From Argyresthia goedartella (Eukaryota > Arthropoda > Insecta > Lepidoptera > Argyresthiidae): 64,000 bases of DNA. Below, piece after piece: positions 19,573 through 29,124 of the stretch (position 1 is the stretch's first letter; every line of letters starts with the position of its first letter). Made by a program: the position numbers and the translations under genes. The stretch covers positions 33,186,906 through 33,250,905 of the forward strand of contig OX463818.1 of assembly GCA_949825045.1 (NCBI GenBank), read 5' to 3'. Under the pieces are notes generated by a model. It did not search any database and was not told the origin of the DNA. It saw only the letters and a program-made list of their open reading frames with translations.

Positions 19573-19940
19573 GGAAAAGGCTACCATCTCGCCCACTATC
19601 TAATCTGGACATCATTGACTTCACATTGGAAATTCCGTTTTTTCGAGGCGTGTTCATGAGGGATGGACTTCCGGAAAAAACATATAAATATGAATGTGCA
19701 GTTGTTAACTTAGACAGTTCAGATAGACCTGGAACTCATTGGGTAGCTTACGCAAAAATAAATAACTACTGTGAATATTTTGATAGTTTTGGTGATCTGA
19801 GACCACCACTTGAACTTTTAAATTATTTACAAAACGTTAATATTTGTTATAACTTTAATCAGTATCAGACGTACAACACTTCAAATTGTGGACATTTATG
19901 TATAAAATTTTTACGTCAATTTTGGAGTAAACATTTATAA
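19569..19940 (+). CDS. PRO: Adenovirus-type cysteine protease; start unclear
   Basis: The open frame extends from 19542 to 19940 but contains no ATG before VFMRDG at about 19656. The N-terminal block LSNLDIIDFT...FFRGVFMRD is typical of the family, so translation should begin earlier. Catalytic His is in GTHWVAY, the acidic residue in YFDSFG, and Cys in NTSNCGHLCIKFL. C5-type proteases process capsid precursors. The frame overlaps the end of the lytic protein by about 30 bases in the -1 frame, so a ribosomal frameshift at A AAA AAC (19563-19569) or a lost start codon could explain it. Slightly short for the family. Confidence 0.85.
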   Translation, partial: LRKRLPSRPLSNLDIIDFTLEIPFFRGVFMRDGLPEKTYKYECAVVNLDSSDRPGTHWVAYAKINNYCEYFDSFGDLRPPLELLNYLQNVNICYNFNQYQTYNTSNCGHLCIKFLRQFWSKHL

Positions 19941-19976
19941 AAAACGTGTATCAAAACTTTGGTGATCACTGTCATC

Positions 19977-20648
19977 ATGTCCTTTACAGTATCTATTACG
20001 GGAAATGATTCTTTTCTATCAACATACTATTCACCACCTTTGCAGCTCAATAGCAATTATGAATGTGGTCTTTTATATTTTTCAACATTTAATTCTATCC
20101 CAAATATAGATGATAGAAACAATACATTCTCCTATGGTAAAGATGAAAATGTTAAAATACCTGAAGGTTCCTATGAACTTGAAGATATAAATGATTTTCT
20201 AAAACAAAATGTGAAAGACTGTGATTTAAAATTAACCTGCAACAATAATACCTTAACAACAAAATTGTTTTGTTCTAAAGATATTCATTTTGAAAGAGAA
20301 AATTCTATTGGATCTATTTTAGGTTTTGGGAAAGAGATGTTAAAAAGCAATATATGGCATGACTCGCACTTTCCTATCAGCATTCTACCCACAACCATAG
20401 TACGAATCGAATGTGATATCGTAAGCGGATCTTTTGTGAACGGAGAACCAAGTCATATTATATATGAATTTGCGCCTAACGTACCACCAGGCTATAGAAT
20501 TATAGAAACCCCAAAAAATATTATTTACTTTCCTGTTAATCATACGAGTGTGAACAATATCACTATTAGAATATTGGATGGTAATAACGATCTAATAAAT
20601 TTCCGGAAAGAAGGGATCCAGCTCTATTTACACCTGAAGAAAAGATGA
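19977..20648 (+). CDS. Polinton minor capsid (penton-like) protein
   Basis: 223 residues from ATG 19977. NNTFSYGKDENVKIPEGSY, YELEDINDFLKQ, GSILGFGKEML, EFAPNVPPGYRI and INFRKEGIQLYLHLKK are the conserved blocks I associate with Polinton single-jelly-roll minor capsid proteins. It would form the fivefold vertices. The stop codon overlaps the next ATG (ATGA at 20645-20648), which suggests a tightly packed transcript. Confidence 0.85.
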   Translation: MSFTVSITGNDSFLSTYYSPPLQLNSNYECGLLYFSTFNSIPNIDDRNNTFSYGKDENVKIPEGSYELEDINDFLKQNVKDCDLKLTCNNNTLTTKLFCSKDIHFERENSIGSILGFGKEMLKSNIWHDSHFPISILPTTIVRIECDIVSGSFVNGEPSHIIYEFAPNVPPGYRIIETPKNIIYFPVNHTSVNNITIRILDGNNDLINFRKEGIQLYLHLKKR

Positions 20649-20785
20649 TTGATTTCAATAAAAAGCCTGCACAACCACCAAAACGATCTAGTATCACTCG
20701 AGAAATAACGAAAAAACCATCTCGTCAAAGAAATCTGTCGAAAGAAAATAAAATTTTTTTAAAATTACTAAAAATTATAAAATGA
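20645..20785 (+). CDS. 46-residue basic protein between minor and major capsid genes
   Basis: ATG at 20645 overlaps the stop of the minor capsid gene, and its own TGA (20783-20785) overlaps the major capsid ATG at 20782. The peptide is lysine/arginine/serine-rich: FNKKPAQPPKRSS, then KKPSRQRNLSKENKIFLKLLK. Both overlaps and the codon-phase fit make it a likely real gene. Function unknown; a DNA-condensing or assembly peptide is possible. Confidence 0.6.
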   Translation: MIDFNKKPAQPPKRSSITREITKKPSRQRNLSKENKIFLKLLKIIK

Positions 20786-21990
20786 ATATTTTAAACATAT
20801 CGGAACCTTTAACATACGATAATAGTATCGAAAATTATCAGTTTCATTCATACAAACCGTACATCGCCAGCTTCAACAATAATGATGAAATCCGCATACC
20901 TGTCAATCAACAAGATCTATACCTTTTGCCATCCGAAAGTTCACTTTATATCGAAGGGTCACTTAAGGTCACTAACAGTTCTACCAAAGAAGTAATGCCA
21001 TCCGTGGATTTTACAAATAATCCATTTCTATTCCTTTTCCAAGATATTCGATATGAGTTAAACGGAGTTGAGATAGACAAGGTAAAAAATGTGGGTGTCA
21101 CAACAACTATGAAGTCTTTATTGTCATTAAGTGAGTTGGAAAACAATGCTAACAAGAATTGGGGGTGGAGTGTTGATAGCAACAAGGTAAAAGGAGGAAC
21201 TTTCGCAGCTAACATTCCACTCAACAAAATCTTAGGATTCGCTGAAGACTATAAGAAAATAATGATCAATTGTAAACATGAACTAGTTCTTTTGAGAAGT
21301 AATACTAATTTGAATTCCATGCAGCTTAGTACCAACGAAGTTTTAGAAAAGTTTGATCTTACTAAAATACTATGGCGAATCCCACATATCAAGGTATCAG
21401 ACAGAGAAAGAATCAACTTACTAAAATATTTGGAAAAAGATCGTTCTATTAATATCTCGTTTAGAAATTGGGATCTATATGAATACCCACTCTTACCAAA
21501 TACTACGAAACATACATGGGCAATAAAAACTTCATCACAATTAGAAAAGCCACGCTATGTAATAATAGGATTACAAACCAATCGGAGAAATAACGGATCA
21601 GTCGATGCTTCTCGATTCGATCACTGTAATCTACGTGATGTTAAAGTATTACTTAATTCTGTATATTATCCGTATGAGAGTTTAAATACGGATTTCAATC
21701 ATGATAAGTTCTCGTTAATATATGAAGCATATATAAACTTTCAACAGTCGTTTTACGGTCGTCGGAGTGAACCGTTGCTTAGTCCATCTGAGTTCAAAAC
21801 TAAAGCACCTTTATTTGTAATTGACTGTTGTCGTCAAAACGAAACTCTTAAAACTGGACCAGTAGATGTACGTGTGGAAATTGAATCCACAGCTGAAATA
21901 CCTGCTAAAACTAGTGCCTACTGTCTTATAATAAACGACTGTTTGATTGAATATAAACCTTTGACGAGCATTGTAAAGAAAATATCATGA
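20782..21990 (+). CDS. MCP: Polinton major capsid protein (double jelly-roll)
   Basis: 402 residues, a usual size for Polinton capsids (rather short of giant-virus ones). N-terminal YKPYIASFNNNDEIRIPVNQQD and PSESSLYIEGSL, then FQDIRYELNGVEIDKVKNVG, and C-terminal LFVIDCCRQNE...GPVDVRVEIE are characteristic strands of the double jelly-roll family. It should form the icosahedral shell. The frame is uninterrupted. The last four bases overlap the next gene (21987). Confidence 0.9.
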   Translation: MNILNISEPLTYDNSIENYQFHSYKPYIASFNNNDEIRIPVNQQDLYLLPSESSLYIEGSLKVTNSSTKEVMPSVDFTNNPFLFLFQDIRYELNGVEIDKVKNVGVTTTMKSLLSLSELENNANKNWGWSVDSNKVKGGTFAANIPLNKILGFAEDYKKIMINCKHELVLLRSNTNLNSMQLSTNEVLEKFDLTKILWRIPHIKVSDRERINLLKYLEKDRSINISFRNWDLYEYPLLPNTTKHTWAIKTSSQLEKPRYVIIGLQTNRRNNGSVDASRFDHCNLRDVKVLLNSVYYPYESLNTDFNHDKFSLIYEAYINFQQSFYGRRSEPLLSPSEFKTKAPLFVIDCCRQNETLKTGPVDVRVEIESTAEIPAKTSAYCLIINDCLIEYKPLTSIVKKIS

Positions 21991-22553
21991 TGAAACAATA
22001 CTTAGTGGTTGATTTGCAAGGATTCAAAGACTATAAAAATGATTTTATCGTGAAGGAATTCGCATTAGCTACTAACAACTATACACAAATGTTTTTAGTT
22101 AAGCCACCTTTTGCTTATTCATCTTTAACACCTGCTGAAAAAAAACATGTTAATTGGATTGAGAGAAATCGAGGTATTTACTGGAGAGAAGGATTTATTG
22201 ACATGCACGTGTTCAAAAAAGTTGTAAAACCATATCTACAAAATTGTGAAATATTTGTGAAGGGTAATGAAAAAATCCAGTGGGTAAAGGATTTTTGTAT
22301 CGATTGTAATGTGACTAATATTGAGGAAATGGGTTGTCCTAATTTAAAAACTCTCGATGAAATAAGATATAAGAATAATAATAATAATGTTAAGTCTAAT
22401 ATTCATGTCAATGGTGATGTTTGGTGGGATCATCCTATTCTTAAATTTAATGATTTGATGTGTATAAATCACAAAAAAATATGTGCATTAAAACATGTAT
22501 TACTTATACGAAATTGGATGGAAGAGTATCAATTTAATAAAGGTGTATTTTGA
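21987..22553 (+). CDS. Polinton-conserved unknown protein
   Basis: 188 residues starting MMKQYLVVDLQGFKDYKND, with LVKPPFAYSSL, WIERNRGIYWREGFID and FVKGNEKIQWVKDF. VVDLQGF at the start and the alternating strand/helix pattern hint at an RNase H-like fold, but no full catalytic set is evident. The last rightward gene; overlaps the major capsid stop. Ends with a short C-terminal domain containing CINHKKICALKH. Confidence 0.75.
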   Translation: MMKQYLVVDLQGFKDYKNDFIVKEFALATNNYTQMFLVKPPFAYSSLTPAEKKHVNWIERNRGIYWREGFIDMHVFKKVVKPYLQNCEIFVKGNEKIQWVKDFCIDCNVTNIEEMGCPNLKTLDEIRYKNNNNNVKSNIHVNGDVWWDHPILKFNDLMCINHKKICALKHVLLIRNWMEEYQFNKGVF

Positions 22554-22775
22554 AATAACCACTTTTTTAATTGATTAACTACTCCTAATAGTTATGCAAA
22601 GCGGATAAGAAAAAAACAAGAATTTTAAGAAAAATATTTTTATTTTCATGTAGAAAATGTAATTACAACTAAATAACTAACTAAACTCACAAAAACATAA
22701 CATATAACAAGTTTATTACACGGTAACAATAGATCATAATTTCAAAAACTATTAGTGATACGTATTAATAAACAA
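22554..22775. other. Convergent gene junction
   Basis: AT-rich spacer between rightward and leftward gene sets, with AATAAA-like words on both strands. A perfect 16-bp hairpin (22754-22790) overlaps the end of the leftward gene. Confidence 0.6.
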
Positions 22776-22790
22776 TTAATACGTATCACT
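22754..22790. repeat. Perfect 16-bp hairpin at convergent 3' ends
   Basis: AGTGATACGTATTAAT, loop AAACA, then the exact complement. It includes the last codons and stop of the proline-rich protein gene. Confidence 0.9.
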
Positions 22791-23213
22791 TATTGTTTTT
22801 GAAATTTTTTTAATAACATTCTCTGTCATATCCAGGACATCATCCAGCCCATCCACAACCACGTGTTGCGCTTTCAGATACAGGTCACTATTTGTTTTAT
22901 CGGTCAGGTCATAAACCTCGATCTTTATTAGACGCAACCCTTTGCGCGCTTTTTTTACCACCACGTATGAGCCCTCATCTTCTAACCCCCGCTTCTTCGA
23001 TTCTTTCTTCGCATTGTTTGGTGGTGAAGTGCAGTAGGGGGTTAGTTGTGGTAGTGGTGGTGGTGGTGGTGGTGGTGGTGGTGGCGGACTGTATGCCGAT
23101 AATGGAGGAGGTGGAGATATAAAAGGTTGTCGTATTTCTTCGTCTTCGCTGTCAAAACCCTCTAAAATATTTTGGGCGCAGTAGAAGGGGTTGTTCAAGC
23201 TGTTTGATGACAT
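22776..23213 (-). CDS. Proline-rich acidic Polinton accessory protein
   Basis: 145 residues. The N-terminus is acidic (LEGFDSEDEEI), followed by a run of about 12 prolines encoded by a GTG/GGT microsatellite, then VVVKKARKGLRLIK (NLS-like) and a helical C-terminus. The ATG (23213) follows a TTCACAG acceptor, so a noncoding 5' exon may exist. No family recognised. Not part of the core Polinton set; could be a regulator. Confidence 0.6.
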   Translation of the reverse strand: MSSNSLNNPFYCAQNILEGFDSEDEEIRQPFISPPPPLSAYSPPPPPPPPPPPLPQLTPYCTSPPNNAKKESKKRGLEDEGSYVVVKKARKGLRLIKIEVYDLTDKTNSDLYLKAQHVVVDGLDDVLDMTENVIKKISKTISDTY

Positions 23214-24030
23214 CCTGTGAACAATAAAAAATAAATACTTAAGTTAAAATAAAATAAAAGCGGTGGTGTAGACCACACTTACATTAACATTACCCTCCTT
23301 GCTACTTTACTATGGATGCAAGCAGTGTTTTCATATGTTTGATATTTTACACCCACCGCGCCCACCGCGCAAGCGCATCACTCTGGGCCGCGAGTCACGT
23401 ACAGGACAGGGAGTCGCGTACGGCAGCAGCTAATAACGGGTCCGAAATTATTTTGTTAATAGCATGCGCGGCGCTTCTCAACACATCGCCGACAAGTCAA
23501 AACAAGTTTTCTTGTACCCCGCTCTTAGCCGCGGCCGTATGCGACTAGTCACCCAGGTATTAAAAAGACAGCGATAGCTATATCGAGAGCGCAAAACCCT
23601 GTTTATTTGTAGCCCGCGCGGCGCGTCTCGACCAACACCGTGCTCAAGTCAAAACAGGTTACTTATTTTTTTTTTTTTTTTTTGCGCCCTGGCTATTAGC
23701 TACTGACACACAATTCTATACGAGACTCACATCCCTGGTCGAGGCTAATGGTGTTAAAGTATAAATAAAGAAATTAAAGTAAAACATACCTGAGCTAAGT
23801 TCTTGCAATGCTTGAGAGTAGCAGATTTATGTGTGATCAAGTGCACTTTTTGCGATGGAATGATGCATGTTCATTTGCTCATCAAAGAAGGTAAATGCAT
23901 TTTGGAGTCACATTACAACAATGCCGCCTAAGTTAGGTTTTTAATTTGATATCAAGAATAGTATTACTTTCACGTCATATTCTTGTTCCCACAAGTAAGT
24001 AATCGGAGACGAGGTAAAGGTTTGTAAGTA
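23214..24030. other. Polinton noncoding region, GC-rich patches
   Basis: GC-rich words at 23355-23540 and 23600-23640 (CCCGCGCGGCGCGTCTCGA) and a poly-T run at 23667-23685. Two similar blocks (GCGCGGCG...AAGTCAAAACA) at about 23466 and 23616 suggest a duplicated regulatory unit of ~150 bp. Probably the promoter area of the leftward gene. Confidence 0.45.
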
Positions 24031-24255
24031 CAGTCGAGTTCATAAATATATGAGCAAATCCAAGGCTTCAAATATGGAATCTACATGGAATGGTTCATAA
24101 ATATCTGAGCAGATTCTACAATAAAACCTATGAGAATTTGCTCAGATAAATATGTACCCTTCCATGTACATTTGTTCGGAATTGTGTCGGCTATCACCCC
24201 CCTTAAGGATTGCATATTTCATTCCCAACACCCTATATATTAATGAACTCGACCT
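24031..24255. mobile_element. Mariner-type MITE inside the Polinton
   Basis: 225 bp. Both ends read (C/A)(A/G)GTCGAGTTCAT inward then A/T-AATATAT, and both are flanked by TA (24029-24030, 24256-24257). Noncoding. It sits in the 3' flank of the polymerase gene. Confidence 0.75.
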
Positions 24256-24619
24256 TACCTCTAGAATCTTTACTTTTGTCAAACACGTGAATAGTTTGCA
24301 ATTCTTTTGCTTGATATGTAAGTAGTCATCTATTAAGCTACGCTTTTTTCAAGCCATTATGAAATGTACTACTATAATCCTTCTATGTAACAACTGTTAC
24401 AACCTTTGTGGTATAGCGGTTGAGTTGGTTGTGGCTCTACATCTCGCATGGTAAAATGTTATTGTAAGCGTGTTCCATATAAGTATACCTTTCTAGACTG
24501 CAATGAGTTGGAGGTGAGGGTTTATAAAAAAATAAAAAAAACGAGTTATACGTTTTATGTGTTTATTGCTAATAATTTGACATCACTTCACTTAAAATTA
24601 GTAATTATACTAAGACTAA

Positions 24620-27600
24620 CTAAAACAATGATTCGAAATGTCCCCATGACATTGTTTCTATCTTATTCTTTAAAATTATCCGTTTATCATCGTTAGATGA
24701 TAACGCTACTTTACATAGTTCCTGGGTAAATAACTGATGTCGCAGTGATTTAAAAAATACATTTTTTTTGCGAATTAATTCCCCAGTCTTTAGTACTCTT
24801 TTATATTCTGAGAAATTTAAACTGCGAACTGCAGCTTTTTGGACACCCTTTGCTTTTTTAATTACATCGTTTCTTGTCTTAATACAGTAAAGCTTGGATC
24901 GCAAACCAATAAACGCTTCTATATTTTGACCACCAAGCTCGTCTTTAAATAACCCTGGTACTTTTTTGTTTCTTGGTTGGATACCATAAATGTTGTTTAC
25001 AGGATAATTACTTGTATCAAAGTATTGATGAAAATGTAATTTCAAATCACTATAAACATCATCGGTTTGTATAGAATATAAAAAGCTGTCTGTATCTGTA
25101 TAACAGAGTCGTATTTTCTCTTTATAGAATGGTTTCATAACTGAGTAATGAAAATTATACATGTGACTTTTAGAGAGCTCTAATACTGTAAAACCTATGT
25201 AAATAGGTTTATCTAATACAACACTTTCAGGTTTCATTTGGATTGCAACGAAGTTTTCGGAAAAAACAGATACACTGTGAAAGTTTGGTTTTGCAATTAA
25301 TAGATCTGCTGTGTGCGATCTTTTAGTTTTATTCGTATTATCACTCCATTTATTTATAAGTTTAATAGTTACACGTTTGAATTGAATAACACGATGAATA
25401 TGTTTCAAAAGCAAACCATGTTGAATACATGTCTGTAAATGGATGTAGTGAATAACATATCTAAATTTATCGTATAAGTTAGGTATTAGTTTTCCTGTCT
25501 TTGAACCAAATGGGGTAAAGTTTTGAGGGCAAAATGGTAAATCGTTATGGGAATCATGTAGATGTTCTGGATACTCCATATCAACCTCTAAAATATAACC
25601 GAATTGAGAATCCTCAGGTATTTGTAGTATACTTAGTTTATCGATATCTCCTTTATCCATTAACTTAAAATCAGAACACGGTAAGTTTCCTGTCATTGCA
25701 TGTCCGTACAAGTTGTTACAATCAATGTATAAAAGATGATTCGATTCCATAGAAGGGTTGTGATTATTAACATATTTATTGTTGGCTTTAGCATATCGGT
25801 TGGAACACAAACAGATACCACCCCTTATCCCACTTTGTATCATTCGATACATTTCCAAATCAGTGATAAGTTCAAGTTTAACTCTTGTCTTTAATAACAT
25901 AGCATCGAAGCTAAGACTTGGCGCAGTTATGTAGTGAGCAGGGTCCAATTTATAGTTTTCAATACAAGCCTTTCGAAATTTTTCGAATATATCTGACAAC
26001 AAGATAACATCTGATTTCAAATAAAGGTCAGTATATTCTCCTAAGTTAGATATACAGAATTTATTCCAAACTCGTTTCGCGTGCTCATAGTCAGATTCAG
26101 ATATGTGTTCGTTTGTCAAGCTACTGAAAAAATGTTTGTGGTCAGGTAAACAAGATTCTTTGTATGATTCCCAGCCAGTGACATATTCATAAGGGTAAAC
26201 ACCTTTACGTCGCATTAATTCAAAGTGATCGTGTTCAGGATAATGATTCTTCAAGTGAATAAAGTCATCTTTGTCAAGATTAGATGCCAACTTGTCCAAA
26301 CTTGTAGATAAAAAGTTAAAGGAGTCAACAAATCGAACCGCTATATACTCATTGCTAGCACTCATAAAAAACTTTGTAAATGACATATATTTTTCTTTGT
26401 TTTTTGCAATAACTTTGATTGCACCGCTACTTTCTCCTAATTGCTTAATAAATAAGTGAGAATCATATCCCGATAAATTGTGAAAAAATACATTTACAAT
26501 TTTTTTTAGAGCAAAGCGTAGGTTGCAGTATGAATGCGCTGCGCCTCGAAATCGTCCTGTTAAATGACAATGATCTCTAACCTTATCATCCAGTAGCCTT
26601 TCAGAACAAATATGACAAAACTTAGCATTCTCGTAAGACATTGAATCGCTTTCGTTGTAAATCATTGCTACTTTATGATCCAATATTGACTTTATTCGTA
26701 AAACATCACGCTTCAAGTATTCTATAAATACATGTGCGCTATTTGTTCCACGGTAAGATCTAAACTTATTAAGGTTAGTGTCGTACGAACAAACAATATA
26801 GTATGCAAAAGCTGCCGGGACATGTTTGTGAGTTGTAGTCGTTGAGCTACAGCTTTCGTTTCTATCTTTGTAAGGTTCTAGAAAAGATTCGAAGTCCGCA
26901 TAAATCGTGAATGGTAAACAAAGCATCCTCTCAAAGTGGGTGAATTGTGTACAGCTACCTGGATTCGGAAGTGTAGTCGCAACACCACCACATATGTGAG
27001 TAGCTAACTTGCCACTATCATTGAAGAATATGAGACATTCATCACAAAAATAAATTTTACGGTGGTTTTTTGTTTGTTGTGAATGAAGCAACTTACTCAA
27101 GTCCTTTATCCAGCAATAATGAGATTTTGTACCATTCTCGAAATAGAGTAAATTAATGTGACTTTGGCGTTTAGCTTTTGTTTTGTAAAGAGGTCCAACA
27201 ATAGTTTGTTTATTTTTCAATCCATACACATTGACGCTTATCTCTGAATTATTTTTTTCGAACATTTTTATATCTGAGAGAGATACAGGGAAAGTCATAT
27301 CACTCGTATTAAGAACTTCAGAAAAATGTGGGTACGATGTGACTCTGTTAGGGTTATTCACTCTTGGAAATAATGCAGCTATTATAGACCAAAGGAAGCA
27401 ATAATTGTCAAAGTTTTTTATGTTGACGCAAGCCCGTTTATTTTTAATGTTTTTCGGCAACTCAATATAGCTGGAGGCTCGCAGTGGACTATATTTATTA
27501 ACATTGACTTCTAAATACATGTTTGCCAAAAATGACCAGCCGCTTTCCCGATCTTGAAACTCACTTAGCTTTGTACAAATTTTATCTAAGACTGAGGAAA

Positions 27601-28045
27601 ATATTTCATTAAACTCATAGTTTTGGAAAATAGATATATTTTCAGTCGCAAAAGACTTTATTTCAGTCACATCATTTTTCGGCAAATAATATTGCGCAAA
27701 GAACTCAAAGTTAACCTTAATAGAATTGAAGGATTGAACTTTCGCATCGAGTATTTGTCTCACATGACGACGTAGGCGACAGATATATTCGCGGGGGGGT
27801 AAATGAGTGTCTGTTGAAGATGTGGATTGTGTATCACTATCACACACCTGATTACTCGCTTGCTCATTGGAATAAACTCTATAAGAAGCTATCCGATTCC
27901 TGAATGCACTTGAAACTTTCGAAATATTGTCACTAACATACACCAAACTGTTATTTTTGTGTAAAATTGAACGTAAATGAGAAGAGAAAACCCGACTTTT
28001 AACTGATTTATCACAAACCTCACAAAATATTGTTTTATCACTCAT
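24620..28045 (-). CDS. POLB: Protein-primed family B DNA polymerase, motif B missing
   Basis: 1,141 residues, unbroken. Begins with a C2H2-like finger (FCEVCDKSVKSRVFSSHLRSILH). Exo I is IYADFESF near residue 380, exo II LSGYDSHLF, exo III TDLYLKSD. A CHICSERLLDDKVRDHCHLTGRFRG zinc region is present. Palm motif A is DCNNLYGHAM (near 775) and motif C CYTDTDSFLYS (near 980), with DELGG downstream. Between VHRV-like IHRVIQFKR and LIAKPNFHS the usual K-x-x-x-N-S-x-Y-G block (motif B) is absent, though the frame stays open. It should replicate the element by protein priming, but this copy is probably inactive in synthesis. Confidence 0.93.
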   Translation of the reverse strand: MSDKTIFCEVCDKSVKSRVFSSHLRSILHKNNSLVYVSDNISKVSSAFRNRIASYRVYSNEQASNQVCDSDTQSTSSTDTHLPPREYICRLRRHVRQILDAKVQSFNSIKVNFEFFAQYYLPKNDVTEIKSFATENISIFQNYEFNEIFSSVLDKICTKLSEFQDRESGWSFLANMYLEVNVNKYSPLRASSYIELPKNIKNKRACVNIKNFDNYCFLWSIIAALFPRVNNPNRVTSYPHFSEVLNTSDMTFPVSLSDIKMFEKNNSEISVNVYGLKNKQTIVGPLYKTKAKRQSHINLLYFENGTKSHYCWIKDLSKLLHSQQTKNHRKIYFCDECLIFFNDSGKLATHICGGVATTLPNPGSCTQFTHFERMLCLPFTIYADFESFLEPYKDRNESCSSTTTTHKHVPAAFAYYIVCSYDTNLNKFRSYRGTNSAHVFIEYLKRDVLRIKSILDHKVAMIYNESDSMSYENAKFCHICSERLLDDKVRDHCHLTGRFRGAAHSYCNLRFALKKIVNVFFHNLSGYDSHLFIKQLGESSGAIKVIAKNKEKYMSFTKFFMSASNEYIAVRFVDSFNFLSTSLDKLASNLDKDDFIHLKNHYPEHDHFELMRRKGVYPYEYVTGWESYKESCLPDHKHFFSSLTNEHISESDYEHAKRVWNKFCISNLGEYTDLYLKSDVILLSDIFEKFRKACIENYKLDPAHYITAPSLSFDAMLLKTRVKLELITDLEMYRMIQSGIRGGICLCSNRYAKANNKYVNNHNPSMESNHLLYIDCNNLYGHAMTGNLPCSDFKLMDKGDIDKLSILQIPEDSQFGYILEVDMEYPEHLHDSHNDLPFCPQNFTPFGSKTGKLIPNLYDKFRYVIHYIHLQTCIQHGLLLKHIHRVIQFKRVTIKLINKWSDNTNKTKRSHTADLLIAKPNFHSVSVFSENFVAIQMKPESVVLDKPIYIGFTVLELSKSHMYNFHYSVMKPFYKEKIRLCYTDTDSFLYSIQTDDVYSDLKLHFHQYFDTSNYPVNNIYGIQPRNKKVPGLFKDELGGQNIEAFIGLRSKLYCIKTRNDVIKKAKGVQKAAVRSLNFSEYKRVLKTGELIRKKNVFFKSLRHQLFTQELCKVALSSNDDKRIILKNKIETMSWGHFESLF

Positions 28046-28438
28046 ATTGAAACAAGTTTCAAACTATGACACTGCAGAAAATAAACTTAAACTTTTCCTA
28101 CTAAATCTATTTAATGTGAAGTATATGTCACTGTAAGATTGCTACCCTGCTGGTTTACAAACTTACGCGTAGGACTGGTATATCAAATTAAGTATCTAAA
28201 GTTATTTACTAGCTTTCAGCTAATATGGATGACTCTAGTAGGAAAAACAACTTGATGATATTTACAAACTGACTATGACATGTATGACACAAACTTTATC
28301 AAAGCCTAACAAACGAAATATGTTAACACATTTAACGCATTACTATCGGTTGAATTTGAAATAATGTAGTGTTTATGTAATATAAGGAATGTTTATTTTA
28401 ATAAATCCAATGAATGGATTCTATCAATCAATGTCTAA
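28046..28438. other. Polinton spacer upstream of POLB
   Basis: AT-rich; presumably the polymerase promoter. No motif singled out. Confidence 0.4.
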
Positions 28439-28910
28439 TTACTTACTAGAATTCTCGATACAGAAAGTACCTTCATTTATAAATTTAGCCTTAGCCGAGT
28501 GGATAAATTTATAGAGCGTTTCGAGCTCTGGCTCGCTATCATTTACTTGATAGCGTAAGTTAACAGCAGCCTTCCAATAGCGCTGGCGTGCGTCCACGTT
28601 GATAATATCCTCTTTATTATACACCCGTAACTCAACAAAGAGATTCCCCTCAAGATCCTCACTTCGTTTGACCAATCCTCCAGCCACACGACGCCAAAGC
28701 ACACTTTTGAGGGGGTTCACTTTGGCTTCTGCTATTGTTATAGCATCCTCTTCATCACCAAAGAGGTTGGTCAAAGTAAATTTCTCTTTGGTTGGTGTTG
28801 ATACCACCGTCGAGCTTTTCTTTTGTTTTGCCTGGCTACCGGCGGTGCTAGCAGTGCTTGCTGAGGCTTTGCGTTTCTTCGGCTCCTTAGGCGGCTTAGT
28901 CACAGCAGTC
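28439..28910 (-). CDS. Basic Polinton accessory protein, 3' exon
   Basis: The longest frame has no ATG at its 5' end. An acceptor (GGCTTCAG at 28911-28918) lets it join the exon at 29011-29124 in phase. The protein starts TAVTKPPKEPKKRKAS (NLS-like), then a serine/threonine linker, then LTNLFGDEEDAITI and a C-terminal domain with VLWRRVAGG and WKAAVNLRYQ. No family recognised. Position at the right end and leftward orientation with POLB suggest a nuclear or DNA-binding role. Confidence 0.55.
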
Positions 28911-29010
28911 CTGAAGCCGTTTACCACTATTAGTTATAGTTATTAGTTAAAAAAGTAGTTACTGCTATTAGAAAACTTCCCACACTAGATAAAAAGAAAA
29001 AAATACTTAC

Positions 29011-29124
29011 GATTGGTGGACCTCGTCTTCTGATTCCAAATTCAGAAATGAGCCTGCTCTCTGCTGACGCCACTCTTTCTCGCTGATAGTGTTGCGGGTA
29101 TTGATTTCAACGTCGTGGTCAGAC
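29011..29124 (-). CDS. Basic Polinton accessory protein, internal exon
   Basis: Open segment between TTTTTTATAACAG acceptor (29125-) and GTAAGTA donor (29004-29010), encoding SDHDVEINTRNTISEKEW and RAGSFLNLESEDEVHQ. The phase fits the exon at 28910. The first coding exon was not identified. Acidic. Confidence 0.45.

Noticed and set aside
22892..23122. Poly-valine frame opposite the proline-rich gene
   Set aside because: A shadow of the proline microsatellite on the other strand.
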